DNA of 64,000 nucleotides from Caenorhabditis remanei (GCF_010183535.1 NC_071333.1:3782001-3846000); one strand, 5' to 3'; counted from the stretch's first letter, positions 43,471 to 54,453 are shown. Notes: generated by a model not told the origin, from the sequence alone. Made by a program: numbers and translations.

Positions 43471-46089
43471 TCATTTCTTCCCGATAGTCGGAGCATTCAT
43501 TTCAGGTGATATCTGCAATAAAAATATAAAAGTTTGAATCTTGATTTTGAGATCTCAAGATTTCTATCTGTTACATTCTAGACTCGCATGTATAAGTATT
43601 TAGGTATGATCTACCCCAAGTAAGAGCGCGCACCTTGGTCTGTATGCGCGTCTCTCTTTCACATTGTTTGTAGTTTGGTCAGAATTCCCTATATAAGGGA
43701 CTGACATCCCTCATTCTAGTTCTTCCTTCTTTCCCTACCTATTAGTGACTACTATTCTGTAATCGTTTATCCCCCTAAATAAACTCTATCACTATTCTCT
43801 CCACTGTTCCTTGTACCACAACCCGGCTACAGTATGCCGGATCCCAAGGACACAACAACTGGCGATCAGGCAATGGCAATGGCGGATCTCAAAAGGCAGA
43901 TATCTTCACTGCTCGAAGCGTTCAGTAAGATGGCTCAAGCTACTGGTAAGTCTACAGGATCTTCCTCAGTCTCCAACACAAGTAGCCAACTGGTGGAATC
44001 ACTCTCAACCCGGATTCCGATGTTCGCATATGAACCAGAGGAGGACAAGACGTTTGACTCATGGTACGGTCGCTACGAGGACATCATCACTAAGGACGGA
44101 TCATCGCTCACAGATGACGCCAAAGCACGGTTAGTTCTAGCTAAACTCAACGCTAAAGAGTATTCTCATTTTGCAAATCGTATTCTCCCAACACTCCCAA
44201 ATGCACTCGGGTTCACCGATCTCATTCAAAAGCTCAAGGAGACGTTCAAGTCGACAAGCTCCATCTTCCATTGACAAGGATATCGAGAAGATTGTGAGAA
44301 GTTGTGATCAATGTGCCGCAGTGGCAAAGGATCCTGTCAAGAACACGCTCTGCTCCTGGCCGATCTCGACTGCTCCATGGCAACGCGTACACATAGACTA
44401 CGCTGGTCCCATTGATGGCACATATTTTCTGGTTATAGTAGATGCCTATTCCAAATGGCCGGAGGTGATTCCAACCACATCAATCACTGCCACAGCTACT
44501 ATCAACATTCTGCGCAAACTCTTTGCACAATTTGGAGATCCAGAAACTTTGGTTTCGGACAACGGAACTCAATTTACATCCACACAGTTCGCCGAATTCT
44601 GCATTCAACGAGGAATTCGTCACACCCGATCTCCACCATTCCACCCTCAGTCGAATGGTCAGGCAGAACGATTTGTGGATACCCTGAAAAGGGCCTTAGG
44701 CAAGCCAAATACTGCCTCGTGGATTCCAGGTACTATCCAAAGTCGCATCGGAAAGACACTCTACAAAGTCTTGGTCAACGACACTACCTGGATCCGCCAC
44801 TCAAATCAGCTTCGCCGACGTGATGATCCAATTAAGGATGTTCCACTGGACGCGTTGGACCTCATGGATTTTATGCCAAGTCCAACTACACGCCCGGACA
44901 ATTTCATCAACGCCCCGGCCAAAGTGAAAACTCCTGTCAAACCGAGGACGCCATCGCCACCACCACAACTTCGTAAATCGACTCGAAATGTCAAATCACC
45001 ATCAAAATTTATTGTCAAACCATCTTTGAAATCTTACCGTTAGTTATGATCTCTCTTTCCCAGTAGTTAAGCTATTTCTAGGTTCTTCCGTTTGTTTTAT
45101 ATTGTATTCATCTTAAAAGGGGAGGTGTTACATTCTAGACTCGCATGTATAAGTATTTAGGTATGATCTACCCCAAGTAAGAGCGCGCACCTTGGTCTGT
45201 ATGCGCGTCTCTCTTTCACATTGTTTGTAGTTTGGTCAGAATTCCCTATATAAGGGACTGACATCCCTCATTCTAGTTCTTCCTTCTTTCCCTACCTATT
45301 AGTGACTACTATTCTGTAATCGTTTATCCCCCTAAATAAACTCTATCACTATTCTCTCCACTGTTCCTTGTACCACAACCCGGCTACAGTATGCCGGATC
45401 CCAAGGACACAACACTATCAAAAAGAAAACAAATCATTCTCACCTTCTGATTTTTCAATAGTTTTCCTCCCTTCTTATGGATTTTCTCATGTGTTCTCAA
45501 GTTGTGTTTTTTCTCAAATCTTTTTCCGCATGTTTCGCACTCGAATCCGATTTTTGGGTGTTTCTCTCTTAGATGAACTCGAAACACATCAAAATTGACG
45601 AACTTCTCTCCGCAAAACGAGCACGGCAAGGCCTTCGTGAAGATCACTGGTGGCTTTGGGTGATTTCTAAAAAATCGATTGATCTCGAAGAAAATATTAA
45701 AATTAAACTTACTTCATGTGTGCAGCCAAATCTGTTTTGAATCTGAAGGAGGCATCGCATTTGTCACATTTATTATTCCCTGGGTCCGTCTTTTCCTGAA
45801 AGTAATAATAAATTTTTCAATCTCAAATATTTTATGTGAAATTCATAAATATTTCTGTACTTTGTTCTTGAAACGCTTGTATGTATACATAGAGAAAAAA
45901 CTAGCTGAGCCAGTAGCTATTTGTTTCAGTTTCACTTGAATAACCTCTCACCGTGAATTCTTGGAGTTGTTCTCGAAACTCCAGAATCTGCCGATCGAAA
46001 GAAAACTGGTGGTAAGAGGTTTGGTAGTTTTTATTTGTGTGAACAACCGTTTGAAATTCTGTAAATGTAGAAGATTGATGTTTTAACAT
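43471..46089 (-). CDS. C2H2 zinc-finger protein, 161 aa, with an LTR element in intron 3
   Basis: Exons 46089-45952 (46 codons), 45795-45713, 45666-45444 and 43512-43471 join in frame (138+83+223+42 nt = 162 codons with TGA). The first exon encodes a Gln/Thr/Ser-rich lead (HQSSTFTEFQTVVHTN). Three C2H2 fingers follow: CDKCDASFRFKTDLAAHMKN then H; CSFCGEKFVNFDVFRVHLRE then KH; CETCGKRFEKKHNLRTHEKI then H. The tail is basic (KKGGKLLKNQK, then ISPEMNAPTIGKK). Probable nuclear DNA-binding protein. Introns 1 and 2 are 156 and 46 nt; intron 3 is 1931 nt because an LTR retrotransposon (43569-45414, opposite orientation) inserted into it. Without element and target duplication the intron would be 80 nt. 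Splice sites and frame are intact. Confidence 0.8.
43569..43857 (+). repeat. 5' LTR
   Basis: TATATAAG box at 43690-43697 and AATAAA at 43778-43783. The gag start codon (43834) lies inside the LTR, 24 bp from its end. Confidence 0.9.
43834..44274 (+). CDS. gag fragment of the LTR retrotransposon
   Basis: 146 codons from the ATG inside the 5' LTR. The N-terminus (MPDPKDTTTGDQAMAMADLK) precedes a Ser-rich linker and a capsid-type segment, RIPMFAYEPEEDKTFDSWYG to LAKLNAKEYSHFANRILPTL, with the F-x-x-W-x-x-R/Y pattern of Ty3/gypsy gag. At about 44262 the sequence jumps by deletion to the integrase region in another frame, and gag ends after TSSIFH. The zinc knuckle is lost. It would give a truncated capsid protein, if anything. 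Confidence 0.8.
   Translation: MPDPKDTTTGDQAMAMADLKRQISSLLEAFSKMAQATGKSTGSSSVSNTSSQLVESLSTRIPMFAYEPEEDKTFDSWYGRYEDIITKDGSSLTDDAKARLVLAKLNAKEYSHFANRILPTLPNALGFTDLIQKLKETFKSTSSIFH
44255..45043 (+). CDS. integrase fragment of the LTR retrotransposon
   Basis: In a frame different from gag, the sequence keeps the CDQC half of the HHCC zinc-binding domain and the catalytic core. The first Asp lies in VHIDYAGPIDG, the second in LVSDNGTQFTS and the Glu in NGQAERFVDTL, 35 residues after the second Asp (D,D-35-E, intact). A second internal deletion after TLKRALGK joins the core to the C-terminal GPY-like/tail part (VLVNDTTWIRHSNQLRRRDD). The frame has no start of its own, so in this copy integrase is probably not made. 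Confidence 0.8.
   Translation, partial: QAPSSIDKDIEKIVRSCDQCAAVAKDPVKNTLCSWPISTAPWQRVHIDYAGPIDGTYFLVIVDAYSKWPEVIPTTSITATATINILRKLFAQFGDPETLVSDNGTQFTSTQFAEFCIQRGIRHTRSPPFHPQSNGQAERFVDTLKRALGKPNTASWIPGTIQSRIGKTLYKVLVNDTTWIRHSNQLRRRDDPIKDVPLDALDLMDFMPSPTTRPDNFINAPAKVKTPVKPRTPSPPPQLRKSTRNVKSPSKFIVKPSLKSYR
45126..45414 (+). repeat. 3' LTR
   Basis: Identical to the 5' LTR and preceded by the polypurine tract. Followed by the target duplication CTATC. Confidence 0.95.
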
Positions 46090-46541
46090 GCAACAACATT
46101 ACACTTATATGAATATGGCAGTTACAGAGCTGACCAAAAAGTTATACTCTTTTTTGTTTAGTTGAAGGTACCCATTTTAGACAATGAATAACGCTATCAC
46201 TGACTGTCACAAAAGTAATTTTTTTATAAATATTACAGATGAAAACTAGAATTCTATTTTTGTAGTTGACAGCTTTTTTGTGCAGTCCCTCCTTAGAGAG
46301 TTATAATCATTTTGGGTGTACAACTCAAAATTCGCACTAGTTTTCCGTGAAAAAATTTGAGTATGGAATTATTTTTTTGATATGTAACTCGCTAGAAAGA
46401 CCCGTACCGGTCAGTGATCAACTAAACAAACAAAGATTTACTTTTGGCTTATATGCTTCATAAACTATTGACATCATGAGACAGTCAGTGAGCCCGTGAT
46501 GCCTGCTCAAATTTTGGAGTTTTCTACTAGAAAAGTCAACA
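46090..46541. other. intergenic, copy of the TTTTTGTAGTTGAC family
   Basis: 46125-46480 has TGACCAAAAAGTTATACTC at one end, ATTTTTGTAGTTGACAGCTT in the middle and GATCAACTAAACAAACAAAG at the other. It is a diverged member of the dispersed foldback family. No gene. Confidence 0.45.
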
Positions 46542-46768
46542 TCATTCTTATATATAAAAGACAATTGGGCGTTGTCTGAGGCGATGTCCGCAACGGTTTT
46601 GGAAAGAGAAGAGAAACTAAGCCAGCGGGCAAAACCGAACTAGCGTGCTTTGAACAGGACCGCCGCTTTAGACCACTCGGCCATGCGGGCACGTTTGAAA
46701 AAGGGTTGCCATGTAAATGAGAAGAGGCCAGCCGACTGAACCCGCCGAAGGCGGGGAAGAGAGGCTGG
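46542..46768 (+). mobile_element. non-autonomous Helitron, 227-bp copy
   Basis: Begins A|TCATTCTTATATATAAAAGA, ends with hairpin CCGCCGAAGGCGG and CTGG|T. Slightly diverged from the 235-bp copies (small deletions near the start). The tRNA-like A box on the minus strand is intact. Confidence 0.8.
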
Positions 46769-46881
46769 TTTCATATATTTTTTAACGCTACTGTTTCTTC
46801 ATGGAAACTTATCACGGTAGTCTCTTACAGAGCCGCATGCGCTGAAATAGGAGAGGGGATCCTATTTTTTAAACTAGTTTC

Positions 46882-47684
46882 TCATTTGTCAGAGAGCGCT
46901 TTTTTGATAAGAGTGAATACTTTCTTCTTCCAAATGTGCCTGTAACTTTTCAACAACTCACGGTTATTCCATCCCAACATTCCTTGTAAATAGTCGTTTC
47001 CTGTTTTGAAACTGAACTGATCTCCATTTGCGGCATACACTTCATTAGTGGCAGCGGCTGGATCGAGGTCATAACCTTCAGTTGGTGTCTGAGATGATGT
47101 AGACGAAGTGCATCCGTTATCTGAAAATAATATTTGTTACATATCATAACAGCAGTTTTTACATTTCAAACAACATATAATCTTTTGAAAAATTTGAGTT
47201 TATCATTTGGTTATCCGATAGGAAACTGTACAAAATGATGAAAAAATCACTCTCAAAAACTGAAACTGAAAATTCCAAGAGACTAGAAATTGGGTATTTC
47301 AGTTATAGTTTACCTTGAACTTTGGGTTCAAGGCTCATTCAATAGGAAAATTTGGAGCTTGATATCTCGACAAATTTTGACATTTTGCATTTTGTTTAAC
47401 ACAAAAAAAGACTGTACAAATCTCACGAAACAGTAATCCGTTGAGAAAATTTTGATATCTCTTTGGAGAACAGAGGAGAACGTCTGGTAATTTTCCGTTT
47501 TTGGAAAAAAAGTTCAAATCATCAAAAAACTTTTTCTGGCAAAACTTGTTTTTCAATTACTGAATTTCCACTCTAACATTGAGACACAATAGATCACACC
47601 TATGACATGTAATTAGTGTAAAATATTCAACTCACCAGCTTTCAGATCGTTCAATGCTTTGAGAAACTGGTCCAGATTGTCCAT
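46882..47684 (-). CDS. 95-aa protein, two exons, unidentified
   Basis: Exon 1 (47684-47636, MDNLDQFLKALNDLKA) and exon 2 (47120-46882) join in frame over a 515-nt intron with a GTGAGT donor and ATTTTCAG acceptor, giving 95 codons plus TGA. The middle is acidic and Ser/Thr-rich (NGCTSSTSSQTPTEGYDLDP) and the C-terminus is basic and helical (ELLKSYRHIWKKKVFTLIKK). The leading helix recalls the N-termini of the homeobox genes at 58.4 and 60.5 kb, but there is no homeodomain. No known family recognised; possibly a rapidly evolving or truncated regulator. Confidence 0.6.
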
Positions 47685-48849
47685 ATTCCAATGAATTGAT
47701 TATTTTGAATGAATGAGAAACAGAAATTGTAAGTGATCGAATTGTGCCAAGGGGTCGTTTTTATATTGGTCTATGTCAGCGTCTCCTCTTGTCGTGTACT
47801 GTCTCACCAAGCTAGGCGGCCATGAATGTGAATTCGACTGGTGACTAAGAGGGAATTGATAATGTCCATCTCCCTCTCTCACTCTTTTTTTGTTCCAGTG
47901 GCAGTATTGCTAAATGTTTATATTTCGTGGAGTGAGGAAAAGGATTTCTGTAGAAATGTTTTGTTTCGCAAAAACTGGGGGACGGAGGTGAATATTTTTT
48001 TATTTGGTTTTCCCACGAAAACTACAGTAACCGGTGATATGTGTGACATGGTCCGTGCTTAATAATTTTTTGTTCGTATTCTATGTTCAAATTGTTCTCT
48101 GCTTCCGTTAAAATACCCACTAGCTATGTATAGTTTGGAGTAATTTGGTCTTCCCACGAAAACTACAGTACCCCATATCAGTGATGCCAAGGTCCGTTTT
48201 TAGTGATGTTTTGTTCGTATTTTAGTTCAACTTGTTCTCTGCTTTCATAAAAGTACCCACAAGTTAAAGTTTGAACTGATTTTGATCACAACACAAAAAA
48301 CTGCATAACATAACTCTTTAACCGCTTTGGGGCTAAGCAGCTGCCAAGGAGAGGGAGAGCCCAGTTTTTTTGTTCATCGTTCTACCTGCTAGAGAATTTT
48401 TAAACCTCAGGCGTCTTAAACATCTTATGGCGCTTTGGGACGAAGCATTTCTCCAAAAGGGGAAGGGTGTCATGTGGAAAGATTTAGACTACATGTTCCC
48501 CATCATACACTTACCAATTTTTGTTATCTTACACCCCAAACAGCCGTCATGCTTATCTCCCCTCCATTTCAGTGAGCTTCTACCAAGCGGTCGTGGTCGG
48601 TGCGCTTCCGCTGACCCTCCATTATACCGCCACAACAATAAAGATTGATCAATATATTCATAGATACTCATATTATAGACCATGGTTCCACAATTAACAC
48701 GGTTTAAGAGAACGCACTTAAACTCGCGTTACAATACAGACAAAAATGAATGTCACAGACAAACTGGATTCTCGTGAGTTCCGAATGTTCAATAAAATGT
48801 ATTTTTATGGGATCACAATGAACACTTTTTTGAAAACCGTATTTATCTC
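47685..48849. other. intergenic, local duplication
   Basis: CCCACGAAAACTACAGTA and TTTTTTGTTCGTATT..GTTCAA..TTGTTCTCTGCTT(T/C)C occur twice (48012-48110 and 48154-48247). No gene supported. Confidence 0.4.
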
Positions 48850-50428
48850 ACATGGAATGACTCCCGACTGGCTCCACAAAATTTACGAATTTATTGGCTT
48901 ATTTGATAGATTCTACAGAAAAAATGACAAATCTAATAGCTTTTCCGGTGACTGGACCTAATTTTCGAGATTTTCAGATTTTTAGAAAATCAGTTTTTTT
49001 TCAAAATTTTTTTTTCATCATTTTTTTTCTCAATGTTCTCCCATCTGGCGAAAAAAACAAAAACAAGTAAAAAATAGAGAATTTCATAGACTTTTCGATA
49101 GGCTATGAAAATTTTTTTGGTCATGTTCCTACTTTGACCAGACCCCCGAAAACTGAGAGTCAAAAAAAATAATTTTTTCTGTGAAGGCGTTGGACTGTTT
49201 TACAAAGCTTTAAAAAATAGAAGAACTCATGCAAACAAATTTTTCAAAAAAAAATTTGGGGGTAATCGCGAAGAAAAAAGAAATAAATTTTGTTGAAAAT
49301 TTCGGTTTTTCAAGATTTTGATGGGTATAGGAAATATGCGATTTCTTCTGTTTAAGCTTTGAAAACGTTGGTATATTTAAAGAAATTATTAACCACAAAC
49401 TTTTAAAACCTGTATCAAGAAGTTTGAATGTTTTCTGATCAGTTTCCAATTCGTAGCAGAGGCTCATAAAATGCATTCTTTTGAGGTGGTGAAAATTTCA
49501 GAAGCTTACAACGTGCTTTAAACGTCAGATAAACGACTTTCGCTTTGAAAACATGCTTAAAATGAAAGATTCAACAAATTCGGACACTTTAAACAAAAAT
49601 TTTAATTTTAATTTTTTTTTGAAAATTTCATAAGGGGGGACCACATGAAATTTTCATGAAAAATGAAAATTTTAAATTTTTGTTTAAAGTGTCCGAATTT
49701 GTTGAATCTTTCATTTTAAGCATGTTTTCAAAACAACAGTGGTTAATCTGACGTTTAAAGCACGTTGCAGGCTTTTGAAATTTTCACCACCTCAAAAGAA
49801 TGCATTTTTTGAGCCTCTGCTACGAATTGGAAACTGATCAGAAAACATTCAAACTTCTTGATACAGGTTTTAAAAGTTTGTGGTCATTAATTTCATTAAA
49901 TAAATCAACGTTTTCAAAGCTTAAACAGAAGAAATGACATGTTTCCTATAACCATCAAAATCTTGAAAAACCGAAATTTTCAACAAAATTTATTTCTTTT
50001 TTTTTCGCGATTACCCCCAAATTTTTTTTTGAAAAATTTGTTTGCATGAGTTCTTCTATTTTTTGAAGCTTTTTAAAACAGTCCAACGACTTCACAGAAA
50101 AAATATTTTTTTTTGACTCTCAGTTTTCGGGGGTCTGGTCAAAGTAGGAACATGACCAAAAAAATTTCCATAGCCTATCGAAAAGTCTATGAAATTTTCT
50201 ATTTTTTACTTGTTTTTGCTTTTTTCGCCAGATGGGAGAACGTTGAGAAAAAAAATGATGAAAAAAAAATTTTGAAAAAAAACTGATTTTCTAAAAATCT
50301 GAAAATCTCGAAAATTAGGTCCAGTCACCGGAAAAGCTTGAAAAGATTTGTCATTTTTTCTGTAGAATCTATCAAATAAGCCAATAAATTCGTAAATTTT
50401 GTGGAGCCAGTCGGGAGTCATTCCATGT
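48850..50428. repeat. near-perfect 1.58-kb palindrome
   Basis: The arms 48850-49630 and 49646-50428 (781 and 783 bp) are reverse complements with only a few per cent differences. They are separated by about 15 bp containing AAGGGGGGACCAC. The outer ends read ACATGGAATGACTCCCGACT. No transposase frame. The central GGGGACCACATGA word also occurs at 19262. A foldback DNA element is the likeliest identity. The open frames in it are mirror images without known domains. Confidence 0.9.
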
Positions 50429-50828
50429 CAATAGGCCGGCATGTTGGGTTTTCAGATTTCTCATCAATTCTAGCGCAGAAGATGTTTTCCTGATTTTTCT
50501 GAAATTTTTAAGAAAATTGAAAAAGGTTTCGTTGGGAAATATTCAGTTTTTAAAATCGGGAAAAATTTTTAACGGGGAAGACATGTTCAGGAAGTAAATT
50601 CCAGCTACTTAGTGAGTTGATCCCAGCAATTTACTGACAAATTTTGAAATATCAATACACCAAAAAAAATAATAAATGTTTTTGAAACGTGTGGACCTAT
50701 ACAACTCATACAGACAAAAACGGAAATTGAACACCGCGGAAAATGCTCAAAGATTCTTATGAACCATGACCAGCGCTTTGGGTTTAGGGACTATCCGGCC
50801 TAGTAGAGGATAATTCAATATTCCATTT

Positions 50829-51945
50829 TCAAAAAGCCATTTTCAAAAAGCCATTTTCAAAAAGCCAATCAATTAACAAAGAAACATTATCAATAGTTGG
50901 AATGTACGTATTAGATTTGGTATACAACAGGAATTCGAAGTTAGATACTTTTGCTTTGTTACAGGCTGTCTGCCGTAAGACACCAAAATAGCTTGTGCGC
51001 CGCAGGTAATCGGCGTCGACTTTGTCCCATATCTTCTCAAGGGCGGTCTTGAGAGCATCGACCATGTTGTAAAAGATTCCCGAAGTCTTGCTCTTCAAAT
51101 ATTTCCACAAGATGGAATCCATCAGATCGAGATCCGCCGATAACACAGGCCTAATGTCGTCGCATCAGTAGTCAGGAAATTTGAAGAGAGGATGCCATTT
51201 GTTGATTTGGAACTGTGTGACGCGGCCTAATCTAGTTGAGAGATAAAAATGCGCTCAGCAGAGTGTTGTGATGAACAGGGCAACACAACATTCTTCAAAA
51301 CCAAGTTTTGGTAGACCCGGAGTTGATTTTTGCATTTTTGTTGATAAAAATTAAGAAAGTTCTACCGTCAGATGTCACCGCGTGCCATACCATGACATTT
51401 TTAGGAAAAAGACGGTCATGGGTCTAGAAAAGTTTTTGGGACCTTCTGTCAGCTTGTGACAACAATAGATTCTACCTTTGATGATTGAAAAAAGGTGCAA
51501 TCATGAAAACCTTCACGGAAATCTAGATCACGTCCGAGACGCACGCACCTGCAGGTCGGCAAGCAACTTCTTCGATTTTTCAAGTCGTAAAGCTTTGGAT
51601 TGGGCGGAAAGGAACTGTTTTTGGCACAGTTTGTAGGATTTGAAGTAGAAGTGCCTTTTGACAATGGTTTGGACACTTCAACTACTGATATTGAGATCCA
51701 TAGCGATTTTGTTTATGCTGATACCATAATTACAGGAGATTTTTCTCTAGATTATTCCTCGTGTCCCACGAGTGTTGACTGTTGCTGGTCCTTTCTTGGA
51801 GACTTCTATCCTTTTTGAAGGTAACCAACATTGTACGAACTGATGCTGTTGGAATATCAAGACGTTTTTCAATGTTGGCGCTCTTAACTCCCTCCTTGAA
51901 AAATACCTCGATTGTGGGTCGGAAAGGTGAAGCTCGCATAACTTG
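50829..51945 (-). mobile_element. decayed Tc1/mariner transposase
   Basis: Minus-strand pieces in several frames follow the Tc1-family order. First comes a helix-turn-helix start (FRPTIEVFFKEGVKSANIEK, RLDIPTASVRTML). A middle part (FPKNVMVWHAVTSDGRTFLI) follows, then the C-terminal catalytic end with D-x-x-x-M-D in ADLDLMDSILWKYLKSKTS and LKTALEKIWDKVDADYLRRT. Frameshifts and stops break it. Terminal repeats were not located with confidence. Confidence 0.75.
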
Positions 51946-52338
51946 AGATGAAGACGAGAATGAGATAAATTACTTCAAAGCCGACTTATATAGTGTCGTA
52001 ACTTTCAGAAAAACTTGAAATATTCCGAGAAGATATTTTGGCACGGTGCCAACAAGTGCAAAAACAAAACGTCGTATACTTATTAGCCACCCTGTAATTA
52101 TACGTTTACGAGTAATAGGAAAATTACTCACAGGTCGCGAAAATGGAAGACATGCAATACGCATGATCGCGAAACTAATTGACGAAATATTGGACTATCG
52201 CGAAAAGTCTGATAAGTTATTGGTAAATCGCGAAAAAGTAGGCGGGACATCATTTCCAAGTCTTTTGTTTCCTATTTTACATCTTATTTTGCCTATTTTT
52301 TACCGCTTTCTGTAAGAAAACCTCTCTGTGTGACTAAA
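51946..52338. other. intergenic with CGCGA-rich repeat
   Basis: 52080-52240 and 52860-52990 both contain spaced TCGCGA/CGCGAT words with ATTTG/ATATTG between, partly in inverted order, suggesting a diverged inverted repeat around the interval. No gene supported. Confidence 0.35.
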
Positions 52339-52558
52339 ATGCAAACTGCTTGGACAATCAACAAGAAGAGGTTTGTCGAAATCATATTGAGAGTCTTAAT
52401 GAACTAATTTTTTCAGATTTGGGCAGTGCAGTATAGGTAACTCAAACAAATTCGGATGTAAAACATACGAAAATGGAGTCACAATGCAATCAGAGGATTT
52501 AAAAGAATATCATGGCTTCTTCAGCATAATAGATGAGAATAAATGGAGACATCATTAG
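52339..52558 (+). CDS. small two-exon frame, 57 aa, tentative
   Basis: ATG at 52339 (MQTAWTINKKR), a 46-nt intron with a weak GTTTGT donor and a strong TTTTTTCAG acceptor, then FGQCSIGNSNKFGCKTYENG to DENKWRHH and TAG. The phase is kept. The second exon has coding-like composition but no known domain. It may be a gene fragment. Confidence 0.3.
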
Positions 52559-54453
52559 GTAATATTAAAAAACTATTTGTTTGAAGTACTAACTGTTATT
52601 TTATAGTCTCGAACTACTGTTCAACTTCATGAGCAACACCACCGACGGCCACGATTCAACTGAAGCTGTTTGGAGAAGAGCAGCATGTTCGAAAAGGAGA
52701 CGAAGCTCATGAGGACGGAAAATAATTTATTACTAGCTTTATTATGTGTAATTACAATCATCCTTTCCCTTCTTATGTTACCCATTGTTGTTTTTTCTTA
52801 TTTGATTCATTATTTTTCAATAAATGTTTTTCTCAAATCCAGCGAATTCAAATAATTTTCGCGATACGTGAACAATTACCGCTCGCGATCACACAAATAT
52901 CATACGTTTTAGTCGCGATTTGCAAGCAATATGTGAATAATTCGTCAATATTCGCGATTTACCAATTACACACCAATAATAGGTATCATCGCTTTTACGT
53001 ATTGGGACAAGTGCAATACAATATTTGAACAATATTTTTTTAACAATATTTGACAAATTACACGCTTGCCGCGATTCACCTGTGCCCCAACACCGCACCC
53101 CCTCACTACCACTGCGTCATCTTCGCTGTTTTTTATATTGAGAAATGGAGAATCAAGAGAGGGATGCCACGCAGATAAAAGGATTTCCAGAAATTTCAGA
53201 TCGAGATTTCTAGCCAATGAGCATAAATCTGCAAATTCTGACAACGCCATTCAATTAGGCACATTTGAAAGTGTATGTGTGCCAAGTTTCAGCAAATTCT
53301 CAGCCATCGTATGAAAAAGGTTACCTTGTTAGCAGTGGAGCGACTTCTCGTAAAATTGCTACTTTCTTCTATCATCATTTCCAATGTGAATATTCCAGAA
53401 TTTTTTCCCGCCTGGCGCGCCTTTGACGCGATCATCCTCCTAGTATTCGTAATCAATAAAACCTTTAAATAATAATTGAAAACAACTTAGGTTTGTACTT
53501 GGCGCGCCTTCAACGCGATTTTTGGTTGAATTCAAGATTTGTATATCTGTTAGTTTTAATGATATCAATGAGCTTTTAGCACTGTTAGAAAGACCCTATT
53601 TTTCTGTACCGATATATTTGACTTTTGATAGTTTATGTTATAATTAGAACTTTAATAATCAGTTCTACTCCGGGAGCAGGTTCCTCTGGATTGTCTTGTT
53701 TCATAGATGTTCTATATTTGATATCGGATCTATATTGTCTGATTGGAGACGTATTCTTAAAATTCTACGTGTTCGTTGATAGAAAATCTGAAAATGTATA
53801 CATTATCATGCCTCTCAAGAGACTCTTTTCCATTCTATTGTTGTCTAGCTTTCCAAATTATGACTCACTAGCCTCATTAACATTTCAAATCTGGATCTCA
53901 TGAGACTTTTCCTCTTCGGCATAATATAGCTGACATTTCCTGAAATTTTAACCAAATAAAGTCATTCCAAAACAAAAACTACATAATCAACAAACTTTTT
54001 TCAATATGCAAGGCTTAGATAACTTGAATTATCTTTACTATTAACAAACGCAAACGGCTGTATGTTTGTGTGTCTGTCGCCGATCCTACCGCCCTTCCTA
54101 CTGGACCGGATTTCTTCAAATTTGGACCAAAAGATCAGAAATTTTCTCTTAATGATGCCCGTCTTTTTTTTCAAAATTCTCAAAATTACGACTTCTGATT
54201 TAAAATACTGCTTTTCAAGCCAAATTCGAAGAGAGAAAAGGGGAAGGCGGTCGGCAAAACCCGTGAAACGTCGGCTGCTCGCTTTCCTCTCCACAGAGCG
54301 GCGCCTCTTCAGTGACGCGTGGATAAAAGGGAACGCGCCGACCGTCCGATCTGGCAAAGCAACGTTGACTACAGTTAGTTGGTTTGACTCCAGACACCAA
54401 AGAAAAGCGGTTAAATGTAACTTTTACTTTTTTCTCTTTGTGGAGAGTGCCAT
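52559..54453. other. intergenic, candidate Helitron start
   Basis: No gene supported. GGCGCGCCTT.(A/G)ACGCGAT words occur at 53415 and 53500. At 54030 the sequence A|TCTTTACTATTAACAAACGC, followed by TGTGTGTCTGTCGCCGATCC, resembles a 5' end of a second Helitron family, but no matching 3' end was found. Confidence 0.35.

Larger units (their letters stand above)
43569..45414 (+). mobile_element. young Ty3/gypsy-type LTR retrotransposon, internally deleted, 1846 bp
   Basis: Two 289-bp LTRs (43569-43857, 45126-45414) that I find identical base for base. Each begins TGTTACATTC and ends GGACACAACA, and they are flanked by a perfect 5-bp duplication CTATC (43564-43568 and 45415-45419). A polypurine tract (AAAAGGGGAGG) directly precedes the 3' LTR, and a TGGCGATCAGGC stretch two bases after the 5' LTR may be the primer-binding site. 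The interior keeps gag and integrase pieces only; protease, reverse transcriptase and RNase H are deleted. Zero LTR divergence means a very recent insertion, so this deletion derivative was probably mobilised by proteins from a complete relative. Confidence 0.95.

Noticed and set aside
48746..48961. 71-codon frame MNVTDKLDSREFRMFNKMYF with a mirror copy at 50206-50421
   Set aside because: Most of it lies in the palindrome arm and is duplicated in inverse. No domain and no splice support.
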